Below, piece by piece: positions 10,959-21,618 of a stretch of DNA of 64,000 nucleotides. The number at the start of each line of letters is the position of its first letter. Position 1 is the stretch's first letter. The translations under genes and the position numbers were made by a program. This stretch comes from Symsagittifera roscoffensis. Taxonomy: Eukaryota; Xenacoelomorpha; Acoela; Convolutidae. The stretch spans positions 39,356,397 to 39,420,396 of the forward strand of contig NC_087070.1 in the NCBI RefSeq assembly GCF_963678635.1. The letters are read 5' to 3'. The notes under the pieces were generated by a model. That model did not search any database and was not told where the DNA came from. It was given only the letters and a program-made list of their open reading frames with translations.

Positions 10959-12842
10959 CTAGACAAATTTCAACTTTTTAACCAGCCTGAAATCAGCCGT
11001 CTCCACCATTCTTGCTCTCGAGAAATGCGTTTTGTGGGCCTTTAGCCAGTCTACGCACTTGCGTCGACTCAAATCCTCGTGTGACATGTGCTTGAGCCCC
11101 AGGACTTCCGCCAACTCCTGTCTGCACTCCAGATCCTCCAGGTCCAATTCCTTTACTTTCTCCAGATATCGCGCTCGGCTTGCCTCCGCTGGTCTCTCCA
11201 CTCTCTTGTTGTCTACCACTACCACTGAGGACACCACTGAACTTTGGGGCGTTGATGACTCCGCTTCCTCGGCTCCCATTGGCGTGGAACCCGGTAATCT
11301 AGTCCAGCTGCTCCTCGAGCTGTCTCTTGAGTCGACTCTCGCTCCCAGGCGACTGGACAGGGGTCTTGTGGCAAGGAAAGGGGGATTTGGGGGTGGACCG
11401 AATGTGAATTGGGCCGTCTCAAGCAGATCTGCCTCCAACTCACTTATGTGCCTCTGGAAAACGTCATTCAACCACTCCACACCCCTAGGTCTGTCGAAAT
11501 GGATTCCGTCTGAGGACGCATCCTCCGGGAAGGATCGCTCCATCTGGTCGGCTACGTCCAGCAATCTGACGGGAAGGACACTCCTTTGATGTATCTGCCT
11601 AATTATCTCGTTCAGGTTCCGCACTTTCTCGTTCATTTCTATCGCGTGTTGGTCGGCCTTCATGTTGTAAGGGGTGGTGCAAACTGTGAGTATGGCGGGA
11701 TCCATCTGAATCCGCAGCTCCTCCAGGATGCAGCTCACTTTATCATGTAGCCTCATGACTTTCCTCGATTCCCCTCTGGACACGTCATTCGTCCCCAACA
11801 TTAGAGTCACTGTGTACATTCTTGCCATCCCTAGCATCTCAAGTGATGCCAACATCTGCGGCATTGCGGCTCCAGAGAAACTCAAGACTCCAGTCTGCCA
11901 GTGCGACTGGATTCGGGTCAGCACCCGTACCAGGCTGTCCCCTACAATCAGGTGAACTGCACCCACCACGTCCATCAATGAGCGTATCGGTTGCGTCTCC
12001 AAACAGCGCAGGGAGGACGCTGATTCGGTTGGTATCCATACTTCCAGTCCCTCGTTTATGTGTTTTTGAGCCGCGCGGTCTAAGTTGAATCGTCCCTTCG
12101 ATCTGTGAGCCTCATCCACCTCCATACGCGACATCGTCCTGGTTTCCTCTTCCTTTTGCCTGTCGAGCTCTCGTTGTCTCCGCTGGATCCTTTCAAGTTC
12201 CGACTTCAACTGCTCACAATTCGCCGCGTTCTCTCGCACCCTCTGTTCTTGCTGGTATTCTGCTCTCAACATATCAAGGTCACGACGCGCCTGGTCCCTC
12301 TCAAGGATCGCCTGGTCCCTCTCCAGATTCGCTTGATTTCTCTCGAGCTTCGCGCTCTCCCGTTCAAGATTCGCTTTATTATTCTCCCTCTGCGCCCTCT
12401 TCAAGTTGCTGAGGTCAGGATACGTCTTTTCCGTTTGCTGGGCTCTCGTGATTGAAGGTGGCTTGCTTGTGGACTGGCTCGCGGATCTTGCTGATGGTCT
12501 GGTCGGCAATGGGAATTCTCCCGCGCCGTACTCAGTGTTGTTGCTTAAGCCAGGATTCCTCGCCAAGTCGAACCCTCTCACCCCTCCATCCACATTCCAG
12601 GATAGCCACCTGGTTTGTTCTTGATTGGATATGCCTTCTGTGGTGTAGCCGACCATCACGACAGCTTCGGTTGCGGACTCCCTGCACTCACCTTGCTCCT
12701 CTAATTGCAGGATGGCGTTCAACAGCACTGCCATCCTCTCGTCCACTTGGGTGTAGTCCAGGTCCCTCAAGCGTCTGTACAACTCATCGAGCGTAGGCCT
12801 CTTTAGCGCCGCAGGCATGGATTTCCAAAATCGATCTGCCAT
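10959..12842 (-). CDS. Coiled-coil plus SGNH/GDSL-hydrolase-like protein, 627 aa
   Basis: One uninterrupted ORF from ATG 12842 to TAG 10959. Residues about 145-250 are a charged coiled coil built on a repeated LERxQAN-like heptad. Residues about 295-470 show the SGNH blocks in order: IVGDSL with Ser303, SGAAMPQ (323-329), LMLGTND (347-353), and SSDGIHF with Asp445 and His448, which would complete a Ser-Asp-His triad. The C-terminus (about 530-627) is charged and unrecognised. SGNH proteins are usually esterases or lipases; an esterase occurs in ORF1 of some CR1-type LINEs. It follows the macrodomain-like ORF and a CTTGAG-containing minisatellite and shares the element's enriched hexamer, so it probably belongs to the element. 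Substrate unknown. Intact although pol is broken. Confidence 0.75.
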   Translation of the reverse strand: MADRFWKSMPAALKRPTLDELYRRLRDLDYTQVDERMAVLLNAILQLEEQGECRESATEAVVMVGYTTEGISNQEQTRWLSWNVDGGVRGFDLARNPGLSNNTEYGAGEFPLPTRPSARSASQSTSKPPSITRAQQTEKTYPDLSNLKRAQRENNKANLERESAKLERNQANLERDQAILERDQARRDLDMLRAEYQQEQRVRENAANCEQLKSELERIQRRQRELDRQKEEETRTMSRMEVDEAHRSKGRFNLDRAAQKHINEGLEVWIPTESASSLRCLETQPIRSLMDVVGAVHLIVGDSLVRVLTRIQSHWQTGVLSFSGAAMPQMLASLEMLGMARMYTVTLMLGTNDVSRGESRKVMRLHDKVSCILEELRIQMDPAILTVCTTPYNMKADQHAIEMNEKVRNLNEIIRQIHQRSVLPVRLLDVADQMERSFPEDASSDGIHFDRPRGVEWLNDVFQRHISELEADLLETAQFTFGPPPNPPFLATRPLSSRLGARVDSRDSSRSSWTRLPGSTPMGAEEAESSTPQSSVVSSVVVVDNKRVERPAEASRARYLEKVKELDLEDLECRQELAEVLGLKHMSHEDLSRRKCVDWLKAHKTHFSRARMVETADFRLVKKLKFV

Positions 12843-12870
12843 TTTTACAATTTTTAGATTATCTCACTAA

Positions 12871-13080
12871 CCAACTTGAGAATTACCGTAAGAGCTTGAG
12901 AATTACCGTACCAACTTGAGAATTACCGTACCAACTTGAGAATTACCGTACCAACTTGAGTGTTACCGTACCAACTTGAGAATTAACGTACCAACTTGAG
13001 AATTACCGTACCAACTTGAGAATTACCGTACCAACTTGACTGTTACCGTACCAACTTGAGGAATAACGTACCAACTTGAG
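12871..13080 (-). repeat. 20-bp minisatellite, about 10.5 copies, upstream of the SGNH ORF
   Basis: Plus-strand unit ccaacttgagaattaccgta repeats almost perfectly with a few variants (tgttaccgta, aattaacgta, agagcttgag). It ends 28 bp from the SGNH ORF start codon, in the position of its leader. Every unit but one contains CTTGAG. Confidence 0.95.
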
Positions 13081-13479
13081 TACTTGAGAAATATCTCTTC
13101 CGAATGTTGCTGATCGTGAACTTTGTTCAAGACCTTCTATTCTCTTTCCAATGAGTGTTTGGGTCGTCAACTCGATTTAACAAATCAATCTGAAAGTAAA
13201 ATCCACTTTTTAGACTAAGGTGCTATGTTCCTAACCTTAAACCCCCCCATTATTGTAGTTAAAACCTTATCCCTCCATTTGTTTTAGTAAAATAATTCAA
13301 TTGGAAGTTTTTTTTAAGAGCATGCAGATTTATTTTATGTTTTAGCACCGTCACTCTTCAAATTATAATTGTCATGCCAATTACGTTAAAATCCATCTAT
13401 CTGCTTCGAGGTCGCCATGTACCCTTACTCGAGATCACCATGTACTCCCAAGTCAAGTCCTCCGTTGACCACCCGTAGC

Positions 13480-14277
13480 TCAGGCGATACTCAAATAGTA
13501 TTTCCAGTGTAGGTGTACCATTATCTCTGTTTCTGCGAAGACCACGTGTAGGATGGCATACAACTCTCTTGGGCTCAACTTGCCCCTGTTTAGGTCATAA
13601 ACAGGCATCGAGACCTCCACTATCCCTCTTTCAATCATGAAATCTCTCAGCCTCGTTAGTGCTAACATCACGTGCTCAGGATCTACCGTATTCCTTTCAT
13701 TGACCCTCGTCACTAGAAAGCACAGGTATTTGCCTGGGACTTGTGCCACTGATGGTAGAAGCGCAGCCATTCCTCCCAGCCCCGGTCTCTGTCTGAATAA
13801 AAACTTCACGTTCTGGTATTCTCTCTTGAAGTCGGCCTCCAGTCTCGATTTGAAGCTCATATCCGCCGTTATACAGATCGCGCTAGTCCTGTCTGACAGA
13901 ATGAAGTCGCTGTCCGTTATCAGGATAATCTCCGAGTATTCTTTAGAAATTTCAAATTTCGTTTTGAAATTTCGTCCTATGGTAGGCTCGGCTTCTTCCT
14001 CGCCCAGTTCTAGCCCGTTGGTCTCTCTTACTTCTCTGAGTTTCTTTATCATCAAATTTTCGGTGTGGGTAAGTCCTACCCCCACTCCCCGGACAAAAAT
14101 ATTTATCGACGTCCCCGTCGATGATGCTGGGTCTAAATTATCTAGTGGTATTTCGAGCGGCCTGTCGTTTGCCGTCCAACCGTAGAGGGGATCTTCCGTT
14201 TTCACGTGTTGTTCTGCTGACACGTCGACCTGCTGGATGCTTTGCCCTTCATCTCCTTTGCTTTTGACATCGCGCAT
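13480..14277 (-). CDS. Macrodomain-like (TARG1/OARD1-type) retroelement protein, 265 aa
   Basis: ATG at 14277, TGA at 13480; the frame is open to an upstream TTG, but ATG is the better start. Residues about 118-257 line up with TARG1-type macrodomains: an AICITADM segment (family AHCISxDCRMGAGIA), GKYLCFLVTR (family YIYYLVTK), and EVSMPVYDLNRGKLS (family MPxIGCGLDxLxW) followed by a helix and a final strand (EIMVHLH). The glycine-rich ADP-ribose-binding loops and the catalytic GCGLD region are not conserved, so hydrolase activity is doubtful; binding or a structural role is possible. The N-terminal about 117 residues are acidic and unrecognised. It begins about 60 nt after the pol stop at 14341. 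The assignment is by eye and remote. Confidence 0.55.
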   Translation of the reverse strand: MRDVKSKGDEGQSIQQVDVSAEQHVKTEDPLYGWTANDRPLEIPLDNLDPASSTGTSINIFVRGVGVGLTHTENLMIKKLREVRETNGLELGEEEAEPTIGRNFKTKFEISKEYSEIILITDSDFILSDRTSAICITADMSFKSRLEADFKREYQNVKFLFRQRPGLGGMAALLPSVAQVPGKYLCFLVTRVNERNTVDPEHVMLALTRLRDFMIERGIVEVSMPVYDLNRGKLSPRELYAILHVVFAETEIMVHLHWKYYLSIA

Positions 14278-14340
14278 CTCAAGTATTCTCAAGTTTGTAT
14301 TCTCCCTTCTCTCTATCTCGCTCTGCTCCAGATCTGTTTC

Positions 14341-14572
14341 TTATTCTGGTGTGGAGTAGTCTTCCTTCGGGTAGTGTTCGCTGTCGTTGATGATTTGCCA
14401 TTCATCGTCTGCCACCAATTCGCCCACACTCAGCAACTCATCGCTCAACTCATCAGGCCGTATCTTGTCAATCAAGAAGTCATCCCCGTACCTATTGTAC
14501 CTCATGCCCGTCCGTTTACGATTACCACTCCTGGTTCCTGCTGTTATCGGCAAGTCTGGTTCCGCCCATTTC
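14341..14572 (-). pseudogene. Displaced C-terminus of Pol
   Basis: A frame carrying TRSGNRKRTGMRYNRYGDDF and an acidic end, stopping at 14341. A basic RxGRxR-type stretch followed by RYxxYGDD resembles the ends of other Gypsy Pol proteins, so this would normally follow the integrase. It now abuts the partial RNase H copy (14573 on) out of frame, showing that the tandem duplication inserted between integrase and the Pol terminus. Confidence 0.5.
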
Positions 14573-15338
14573 ACTATCATACGTTTCCTTATCCATGAAG
14601 GAGAAGCCATCTTTGATTTCCGGCCTATCCGCCTCCCTCTGATCTTGTCTCTCGTAGAACTCCGTCTTCTTACTCAAGCTATCGGCATTTTGATGTTTCT
14701 CTCTTGTTATATGCTCAATTATCATGTCGTATCCGTCCAGGCGAACTATCCACCTCCCAATGTAGCTCTGGTCCATTGAGTACGTCTTCAGCCAGCTGAG
14801 TGCCCTGTTGTCGACTCGCAGCTCGAATGGCTCACTGTCTAGGTATGCTCTATAATTCTCGACAAAGGTAACCACCGCGAACATCTCTGCTTTCGTCGCC
14901 CCGTACTTCATTTCCGTATCACTCAAGACTTTACTCCCGTACGCTATTGGTCTCAAGACTGTCTTCCCGTTCGATTCCTGTTCTTGATGGAGGATGCCAG
15001 AAATCGCGACTACCAACGCATCCGTGTCCAGAACGTACATCCCTTTTTCCGTTGGCATCCCTAGCACTGGTGCTTCGCACAACTCTTTCTTTTTTCTCTG
15101 GAATGACTCTTCCGCCGCGTTGTTCCACGTGAACTTCTTGCCTTTGTGTCTCCTTAGTTGTTGCATCGGGTATACCTTGTTCGCGTAGCCCTTGATGAAC
15201 TCCCTGTAATAGTTCGCGAAACCCAGGAAGCTCATCAGTTGATGTTCCGTCTTTGGCGATTTCCAAGTCAGAACCGCTTCTAATGCATCTGGGTCTGGTC
15301 TGATGCCATGCCTGTCCACCATCCTCCCCAAGTATTTG
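14573..15338 (-). pseudogene. Pol fragment, partial third copy: end of RT and RNase H
   Basis: An open frame with the RT thumb/connection (LGFANYYREFIKGYANKVYP), RNase H start (VLDTDALVVAISGIL) and the ALSWL...WIVRLDGYD segment. It breaks where the array ends, so it lacks integrase and RT catalytic residues. It carries its own variants (LDSEPFE rather than LGSEPFE). Confidence 0.9.
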
Positions 15339-18300
15339 GCACCTCTTCCTGCTCCGGATCGTTCCAGTCTTCTTCCACAAAGGATTCCGCCTCTGAGTCC
15401 GCTTCTATCTTTTCATTATCATCCAGACTCAAGTCCTCGTTGCCATCATTTTTCTCTCTGGTGCCCTTTTCGTTCAACTCGCAAGCTGGTTCCACCAATA
15501 GGTACTCGAGTACCTCCATATTCTGTGGTACACACCAGTCTTCTGGGAAGGGGACATGAGGTTTCAAGTTTTCAAAATGCGCGGCACGCCCCGTACTCAA
15601 GCGGTAAAACCGTCCTTGCTGGTGCACTTCCGTTATCATGAACGGTCCTCTCCATTTCTCAAGTAGTTTCTTTGTCCCTTTGGGGGGTATAACATTCTGG
15701 AAGACCCAGACGTATTGGCCCACTGCATATGGTTTCGCTTGCAGTATTTTCTCATCGTGTTTCTTCCGCTGTCTCATTTGCACTTGCGCTGTGTTCCTCC
15801 TGCAGAGCTCGTTTAGTTCTTGCTGTCTCTTAACTGCTTCTTTCACATAAGCTCGAGGCGATGTATTTTTCCCTTCGTATTCTGGGTAAAAGAATGTTAG
15901 AGGCATCGCTTTTTCCCTGCCCGTCAACATCATGAAGGGACTGATTCCTGTTGTTGAGTGTTGCGTACTGTTGTATGCCCCTACCACTTGCGCCAGATAT
16001 TTGTCCCAGTCTGTCATATATCTTGAGCAGTATAAGCTCAGCATGTTTACCAATGTTCTATTCTGTCTCTCCACTAACCCGTTGGTTTGGGGATGGTACG
16101 TTGTGGAGTGCGCTTGAGCAATGTGTGACCTCTTCATCAATTCTTCTGTCAGGCCCCCACGAAAACTTTGCCGTTGTCCGACTGAAATGTCATGGGGCAA
16201 CCATACCGTGATATCCAATGTGTTATCAGGTGGTCACAACTCTCTTCTGCCGAGGCTGTCTGACACGACACCGCTTCTGCCAATTTTGTGAAATGATCTA
16301 TTATGACCAGTATCTGGTTATATCCCGATTCTGTCATACAGATCTTCTGATGGTCTATCTGCACAATCTCGTTAAATTCCGAGCTTTCAACGGACATGAG
16401 TGGGAACTTCATCTTCATTGGGTCTTTCACTTGCAGGCATGCCAGGCATGCATTCACCTATCTCTCGCAAGCTTTCCTTAATCCTGGCCAGTCAAACCTA
16501 TGAAGTATTCTTTGTTGCACCTTGTCTATCCCATGGTGCCCCATTTGATCATGCGATCTAAATAACACTTCCGTCTGATACAACTGTGGCAGTATGATGA
16601 GGTTGTGCTTGTGTAATATCTTCTCCTCATCTTTTCTCTTGCATGCCACCACCCCATCAGCTGTGTGATAGAGTAAATCTTTTCTGTCTTTGTAGAACTG
16701 GCATAGGATCTTGTAGCTGTCTTTTTCTACGTCCCCCTTCTCTTTGGACCCCGTCCGGATCCATGTGGAGAGGTTACTTGTCATCTTGTCATTCTTTTGG
16801 GCCCGTATTAGATCCGACAGCCTATATCTTGCCTTGACGTGCTCTTTTAGTGCCATTATCTGACCATTCATTTCCCCAGGATTGAGGATGTCATCCTTCA
16901 GCTTTACGCATACTATCCTCCTTATGATCTTCCTGTCATCTTCTGGCACCAGATTTGTTCTGACATAAGAGTTGCACGATAGCTCCCTAAATGGTTTCCT
17001 CGACATTGCAATTTTCTCAAGTTCTTCACCTCCTCGCACTTCCTGCTGATCCAAGTTGTACGTTCCTGAGGAGGGATCCGTCTGTAGCTCCCTGTCGCGG
17101 TGTCTCATCTTCTCTTCCGCCAGTATCATGCATAGACTATCTTGGTCATCGCTGCTCTTCTCCGAATCTTCATCCTACTCTTCATCCCCGGACAATTTTT
17201 CTTCTTCAGCATCTTCTTCCACTGTGGGCCACTCCCCGGACTCTTGTTCTAGTCTAAGGTGTTCAGCCTCCTCCCTAAATGCCACTTACTTCTTCCTAAC
17301 CCGGGTCCGCTCAAGTATGTCATCAGGAATTTTATCAACCAATGACTGTACGACTTCTTTCCCGTCCGATTTTTCTTTTAAGGAGTCCTCGCTACCACCA
17401 GTTTCATTCCTTCTCAATATCGTGACTTCCGGTTCCTCCATGCCTTTTTCTTTGACCACGGGTTTATCGTCTGCCAGTTTCTCGAGTAATCTCATCAAGT
17501 CTTCATCTATCTGTGCATCTCCCGTTTCTACCTCGTTGAGATCATAGCCTTTTGCCTTGAGCGTCTCCCTCACAATTTTTGATTTGAGCATTATCCCTAT
17601 CGGTATCCCCCGGGTTTTTTTCCAAGATTGTTTTCTCTGGAGGCTCCTTTGGTAGTTCGGGGTGATCTTCTATCGGTTTGCTTGACTTGTCGAGCCATCT
17701 CGTGAGTGGAAGACTATCATACGTTTCCTTATCCATGAAGGAGAAGCCATCTTTGATTTCCGGCCTATCCGCCTCCCTCTGATCTTGTCTCTCGTAGAAC
17801 TCCGTCTTCTTACTCAAGCTATCGGCATTTTGATGTTTCTCTCTTGTTATATGCTCAATTATCATGTCGTATCCGTCCAGGCGAACTATCCACCTCCCAA
17901 TGTAGCTCTGGTCCATTGAGTACGTCTTCAGCCAGCTGAGTGCCCTGTTGTCGACTCGCAGCTCGAATGGCTCACTGCCTAGGTATGCTCTATAATTCTC
18001 GACAAAGGTAACCACCGCGAACATCTCTGCTTTCGGCGCCCCGTACTTCATTTCCGTATCACTCAAGACTTTACTCCCGTACGCTATTGGTCTCAAGACT
18101 GTCTTCCCGTTCGATTCCTGTTCTTGATGGAGGATGCCAGAAATCGCGACTACCAACGCATCCGTGTCCAGCACGTACATCCCTTTTTCCGTTGGCATCC
18201 CTAGCACTGGTGCTTCGCACAACTCTTTCTTTTTTCTCTGGAATGACTCTTCCGCCGCGTTGTTCCACGTGAACTTCTTGCCTTTGTGTCTCCTTAGTTG

Positions 18301-18478
18301 TTGCATCGGGTATACCTTGTTCGCGTAGCCCTTGATGAACTCCCTGTAATAGTTCGCGAAACCCAGGAAGCTCATCAGTTGATGTTCCGTCTTTGGCGAT
18401 TTCCAAGTCAGAACCGCTTCTAATGCATCTGGGTCTGGTCTGATGCCATGCCTGTCCACCATCCTCCCCAAGTATTTG
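15339..18478 (-). pseudogene. Pol repeat unit 2: RNase H, linker, integrase
   Basis: Reading leftwards: RNase H (17.7-18.4 kb), an acidic linker (17286-17591 and further frames), integrase zinc-binding region (16458-17129; HDQMGHHGID...), an in-frame TAG directly before VNACLACLQ, integrase core with VQIDH and SDNG (16149-16457), then a frame offset at a run of G, then YHPQTNGLVERQNR and the WRGPFMI module (15280-16218). All breaks are shared with unit 1. The 5' end fuses out of frame to the next repeat. Confidence 0.9.
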
Positions 18479-21400
18479 GCACCTCTTCCTGCTCCGGATC
18501 GTTCCAGTCTTCTTCCACAAAGGATTCCGCCTCTGAGTCCGCTTCTATCTTTTCATTATCATCCAGACTCAAGTCCTCGTTGCCATCATTTTTCTCTCTG
18601 GTGCCCTTTTCGTTCAACTCGCAAGCTGGTTCCACTAATAGGTACTCGAGTACCTCCATATTCTGTGGTACACACCAGTCTTCTGGGAAGGGGACATGAG
18701 GTTTCAAGTTTTCAAAATGCGCGGCACGCCCCGTACTCAAGCGGTAAAACCGTCCTTGCTGGTGCACTTCCGTTATCATGAACGGTCCTCTCCATTTCTC
18801 AAGTAGTTTCTTTGTCCCTTTGGGGGGTATAACATTCTGGAAGACCCAGACGTATTGGCCCACTGCATATGGTTTCGCTTGCAGTATTTTCTCATCGTGT
18901 TTCTTCCGCTGTCTCATTTGCACTTGCGCTGTGTTCCTCCTGCAGAGCTCGTTTAGTTCTTGCTGTCTCTTAACTGCTTCTTTCACATAAGCTCGAGGCG
19001 ATGTATTTTTCCCTTCGTATTCTGGGTAAAAGAATGTTAGAGGCATCGCTTTTTCCCTGCCCGTCAACATCATGAAGGGACTGATTCCTGTTGTTGAGTG
19101 TTGCGTACTGTTGTATGCCCCTACCACTTGCGCCAGATATTTGTCCCAGTCTGTCATATATCTTGAGCAGTATAAGCTCAGCATGTTTACCAATGTTCTA
19201 TTCTGTCTCTCCACTAACCCGTTGGTTTGGGGATGGTACGTTGTGGAGTGCGCTTGAGCAATGTGTGACCTCTTCATCAATTCTTCTGTCAGGCCCCCAC
19301 GAAAACTTTGCCGTTGTCCGACTGAAATGTCATGGGGCAACCATACCGTGATATCCAATGTGTTATCAGGTGGTCACAACTCTCTTCTGCCGAGGCTGTC
19401 TGACACGACACCGCTTCTGCCAATTTTGTGAAATGATCTATTATGACCAGTATCTGGTTATATCCCGATTCTGTCATACAGATCTTCTGATGGTCTATCT
19501 GCACAATCTCGTTAAATTCCGAGCTTTCAACGGACATGAGTGGGAACTTCATCTTCATTGGGTCTTTCACTTGCAGGCATGCCAGGCATGCATTCACCTA
19601 TCTCTCGCAAGCTTTCCTTAATCCTGGCCAGTCAAACCTATGAAGTATTCTTTGTTGCACCTTGTCTATCCCATGGTGCCCCATTTGATCATGCGATCTA
19701 AATAACACTTCCGTCTGATACAACTGTGGCAGTATGATGAGGTTGTGCTTGTGTAATATCTTCTCCTCATCTTTTCTCTTGCATGCCACCACCCCATCAG
19801 CTGTGTGATAGAGTAAATCTTTTCTGTCTTTGTAGAACTGGCATAGGATCTTGTAGCTGTCTTTTTCTACGTCCCCCTTCTCTTTGGACCCCGTCCGGAT
19901 CCATGTGGAGAGGTTACTTGTCATCTTGTCATTCTTTTGGGCCCGTATTAGATCCGACAGCCTATATCTTGCCTTGACGTGCTCTTTTAGTGCCATTATC
20001 TGACCATTCATTTCCCCAGGATTGAGGATGTCATCCTTCAGCTTTACGCATACTATCCTCCTTATGATCTTCCTGTCATCTTCTGGCACCAGATTTGTTC
20101 TGACATAAGAGTTGCACGATAGCTCCCTAAATGGTTTCCTCGACACTGCAATTTTCTCAAGTTCTTCACCTCCTCGCACTTCCTGCTGATCCAAGTTGTA
20201 CGTTCCTGAGGAGGGATCCGTCTGTAGCTCCCTGTCGCGGTGTCTCATCTTCTCTTCCGCCAGTATCATGCATAGACTATCTTGGTCATCGCTGCTCTTC
20301 TCCGAATCTTCATCCTACTCTTCATCCCCGGACAATTTTTCTTCTTCAGCATCTTCTTCCACTGTGGGCCACTCCCCGGACTCTTGTTCTAGTCTAAGGT
20401 GTTCAGCCTCCTCCCTAAATGCCACTTACTTCTTCCTAACCCGGGTCCGCTCAAGTATGTCATCAGGAATTTTATCAACCAATGACTGTACGACTTCTTT
20501 CCCGTCCGATTTTTCTTTTAAGGAGTCCTCGCTACCACCAGTTTCATTCCTTCTCAATATCGTGACTTCCGGTTCCTCCATGCCTTTTTCTTTGACCACG
20601 GGTTTATCGTCTGCCAGTTTCTCGAGTAATCTCATCAAGTCTTCATCTATCTGTGCATCTCCCGTTTCTACCTCGTTGAGATCATAGCCTTTTGCCTTGA
20701 GCGTCTCCCTCACAATTTTTGATTTGAGCATTATCCCTATCGGTATCCCCCGGGTTTTTTTCCAAGATTGTTTTCTCTGGAGGCTCCTTTGGTAGTTCGG
20801 GGTGATCTTCTATCGGTTTGCTTGACTTGTCGAGCCATCTCGTGAGTGGAAGACTATCATACGTTTCCTTATCCATGAAGGAGAAGCCATCTTTGATTTC
20901 CGGCCTATCCGCCTCCCTCTGATCTTGTCTCTCGTAGAACTCCGTCTTCTTACTCAAGCTATCGGCATTTTGATGTTTCTCTCTTGTTATATGCTCAATT
21001 ATCATGTCGTATCCGTCCAGGCGAACTATCCACCTCCCAATGTAGCTCTGGTCCATTGAGTACGTCTTCAGCCAGCTGAGTGCCCTGTTGTTGACTCGCA
21101 GCTCGAATGGCTCACTGCCTAGGTATGCTCTATAATTCTCGACAAAGGTAACCACCGCGAACATCTCTGCTTTCGGCGCCCCGTACTTCATTTCCGTATC
21201 ACTCAAGACTTTACTCCCGTACGCTATTGGTCTCAAGACTGTCTTCCCGTTCGATTCCTGTTCTTGATGGAGGATGCCAGAAATCGCGACTACCAACGCA
21301 TCCGTGTCCAGCACGTACATCCCTTTTTCCGTTGGCATCCCTAGCACTGGTGCTTCGCACAACTCCTTCTTTTTTCTCTGGAATGACTCTTCCGCCGCGT

Positions 21401-21618
21401 TGTTCCACGTGAACTTCTTGCCTTTGTGTCTCCTTAGTTGTTGCATCGGGTATACCTTGTTCGCGTAGCCCTTGATGAACTCCCTGTAATAGTTCGCGAA
21501 ACCCAGGAAGCTCATCAGTTGATGTTCCGTCTTTGGCGATTTCCAAGTCAGAACCGCTTCTAATGCATCTGGGTCTGGTCTGATGCCATGCCTGTCCACC
21601 ATCCTCCCCAAGTATTTG
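18479..21618 (-). pseudogene. Pol repeat unit 1: end of RT, RNase H, linker, integrase
   Basis: Contiguous with the upstream RT at 21619-21851, so this is the original pol arrangement. Content as in unit 2: integrase zinc-binding part 19598-20269, core 19289-19597, C-terminal part 18420-19358. A TAG lies near 20318 in the linker, another at 19597-19599, and a frame offset occurs in the G run near 19305. Ribonuclease H and integrase would cut the RNA template and join element DNA to the genome. Confidence 0.92.

Larger units (their letters stand above)
14573..21618 (-). repeat. Tandem array within pol: 3140-bp unit, 2.24 copies
   Basis: Bases 14573-15338, 17713-18478 and 20853-21618 match, as do 15339-18478 and 18479-21618, at exactly 3140-bp spacing. 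I saw only a handful of substitutions (for example tctagg/cctagg at 14839/17979/21119 and ccaata/ctaata at 15514/18654). Junctions fall after agtatttg (15338, 18478), where integrase C-terminal coding meets RT coding. The unit spans late RT, RNase H, linker and integrase. It is either a very recent duplication or an assembly expansion. Confidence 0.95.

Noticed and set aside
11032-12796. Plus-strand ORFs of 70-185 codons
   Set aside because: Antisense shadows of the SGNH-like ORF; composition mirrors the opposite strand.
15303-21468. Many plus-strand ORFs opposite pol
   Set aside because: Shadows of integrase and RNase H coding, repeated exactly with the 3140-bp unit.
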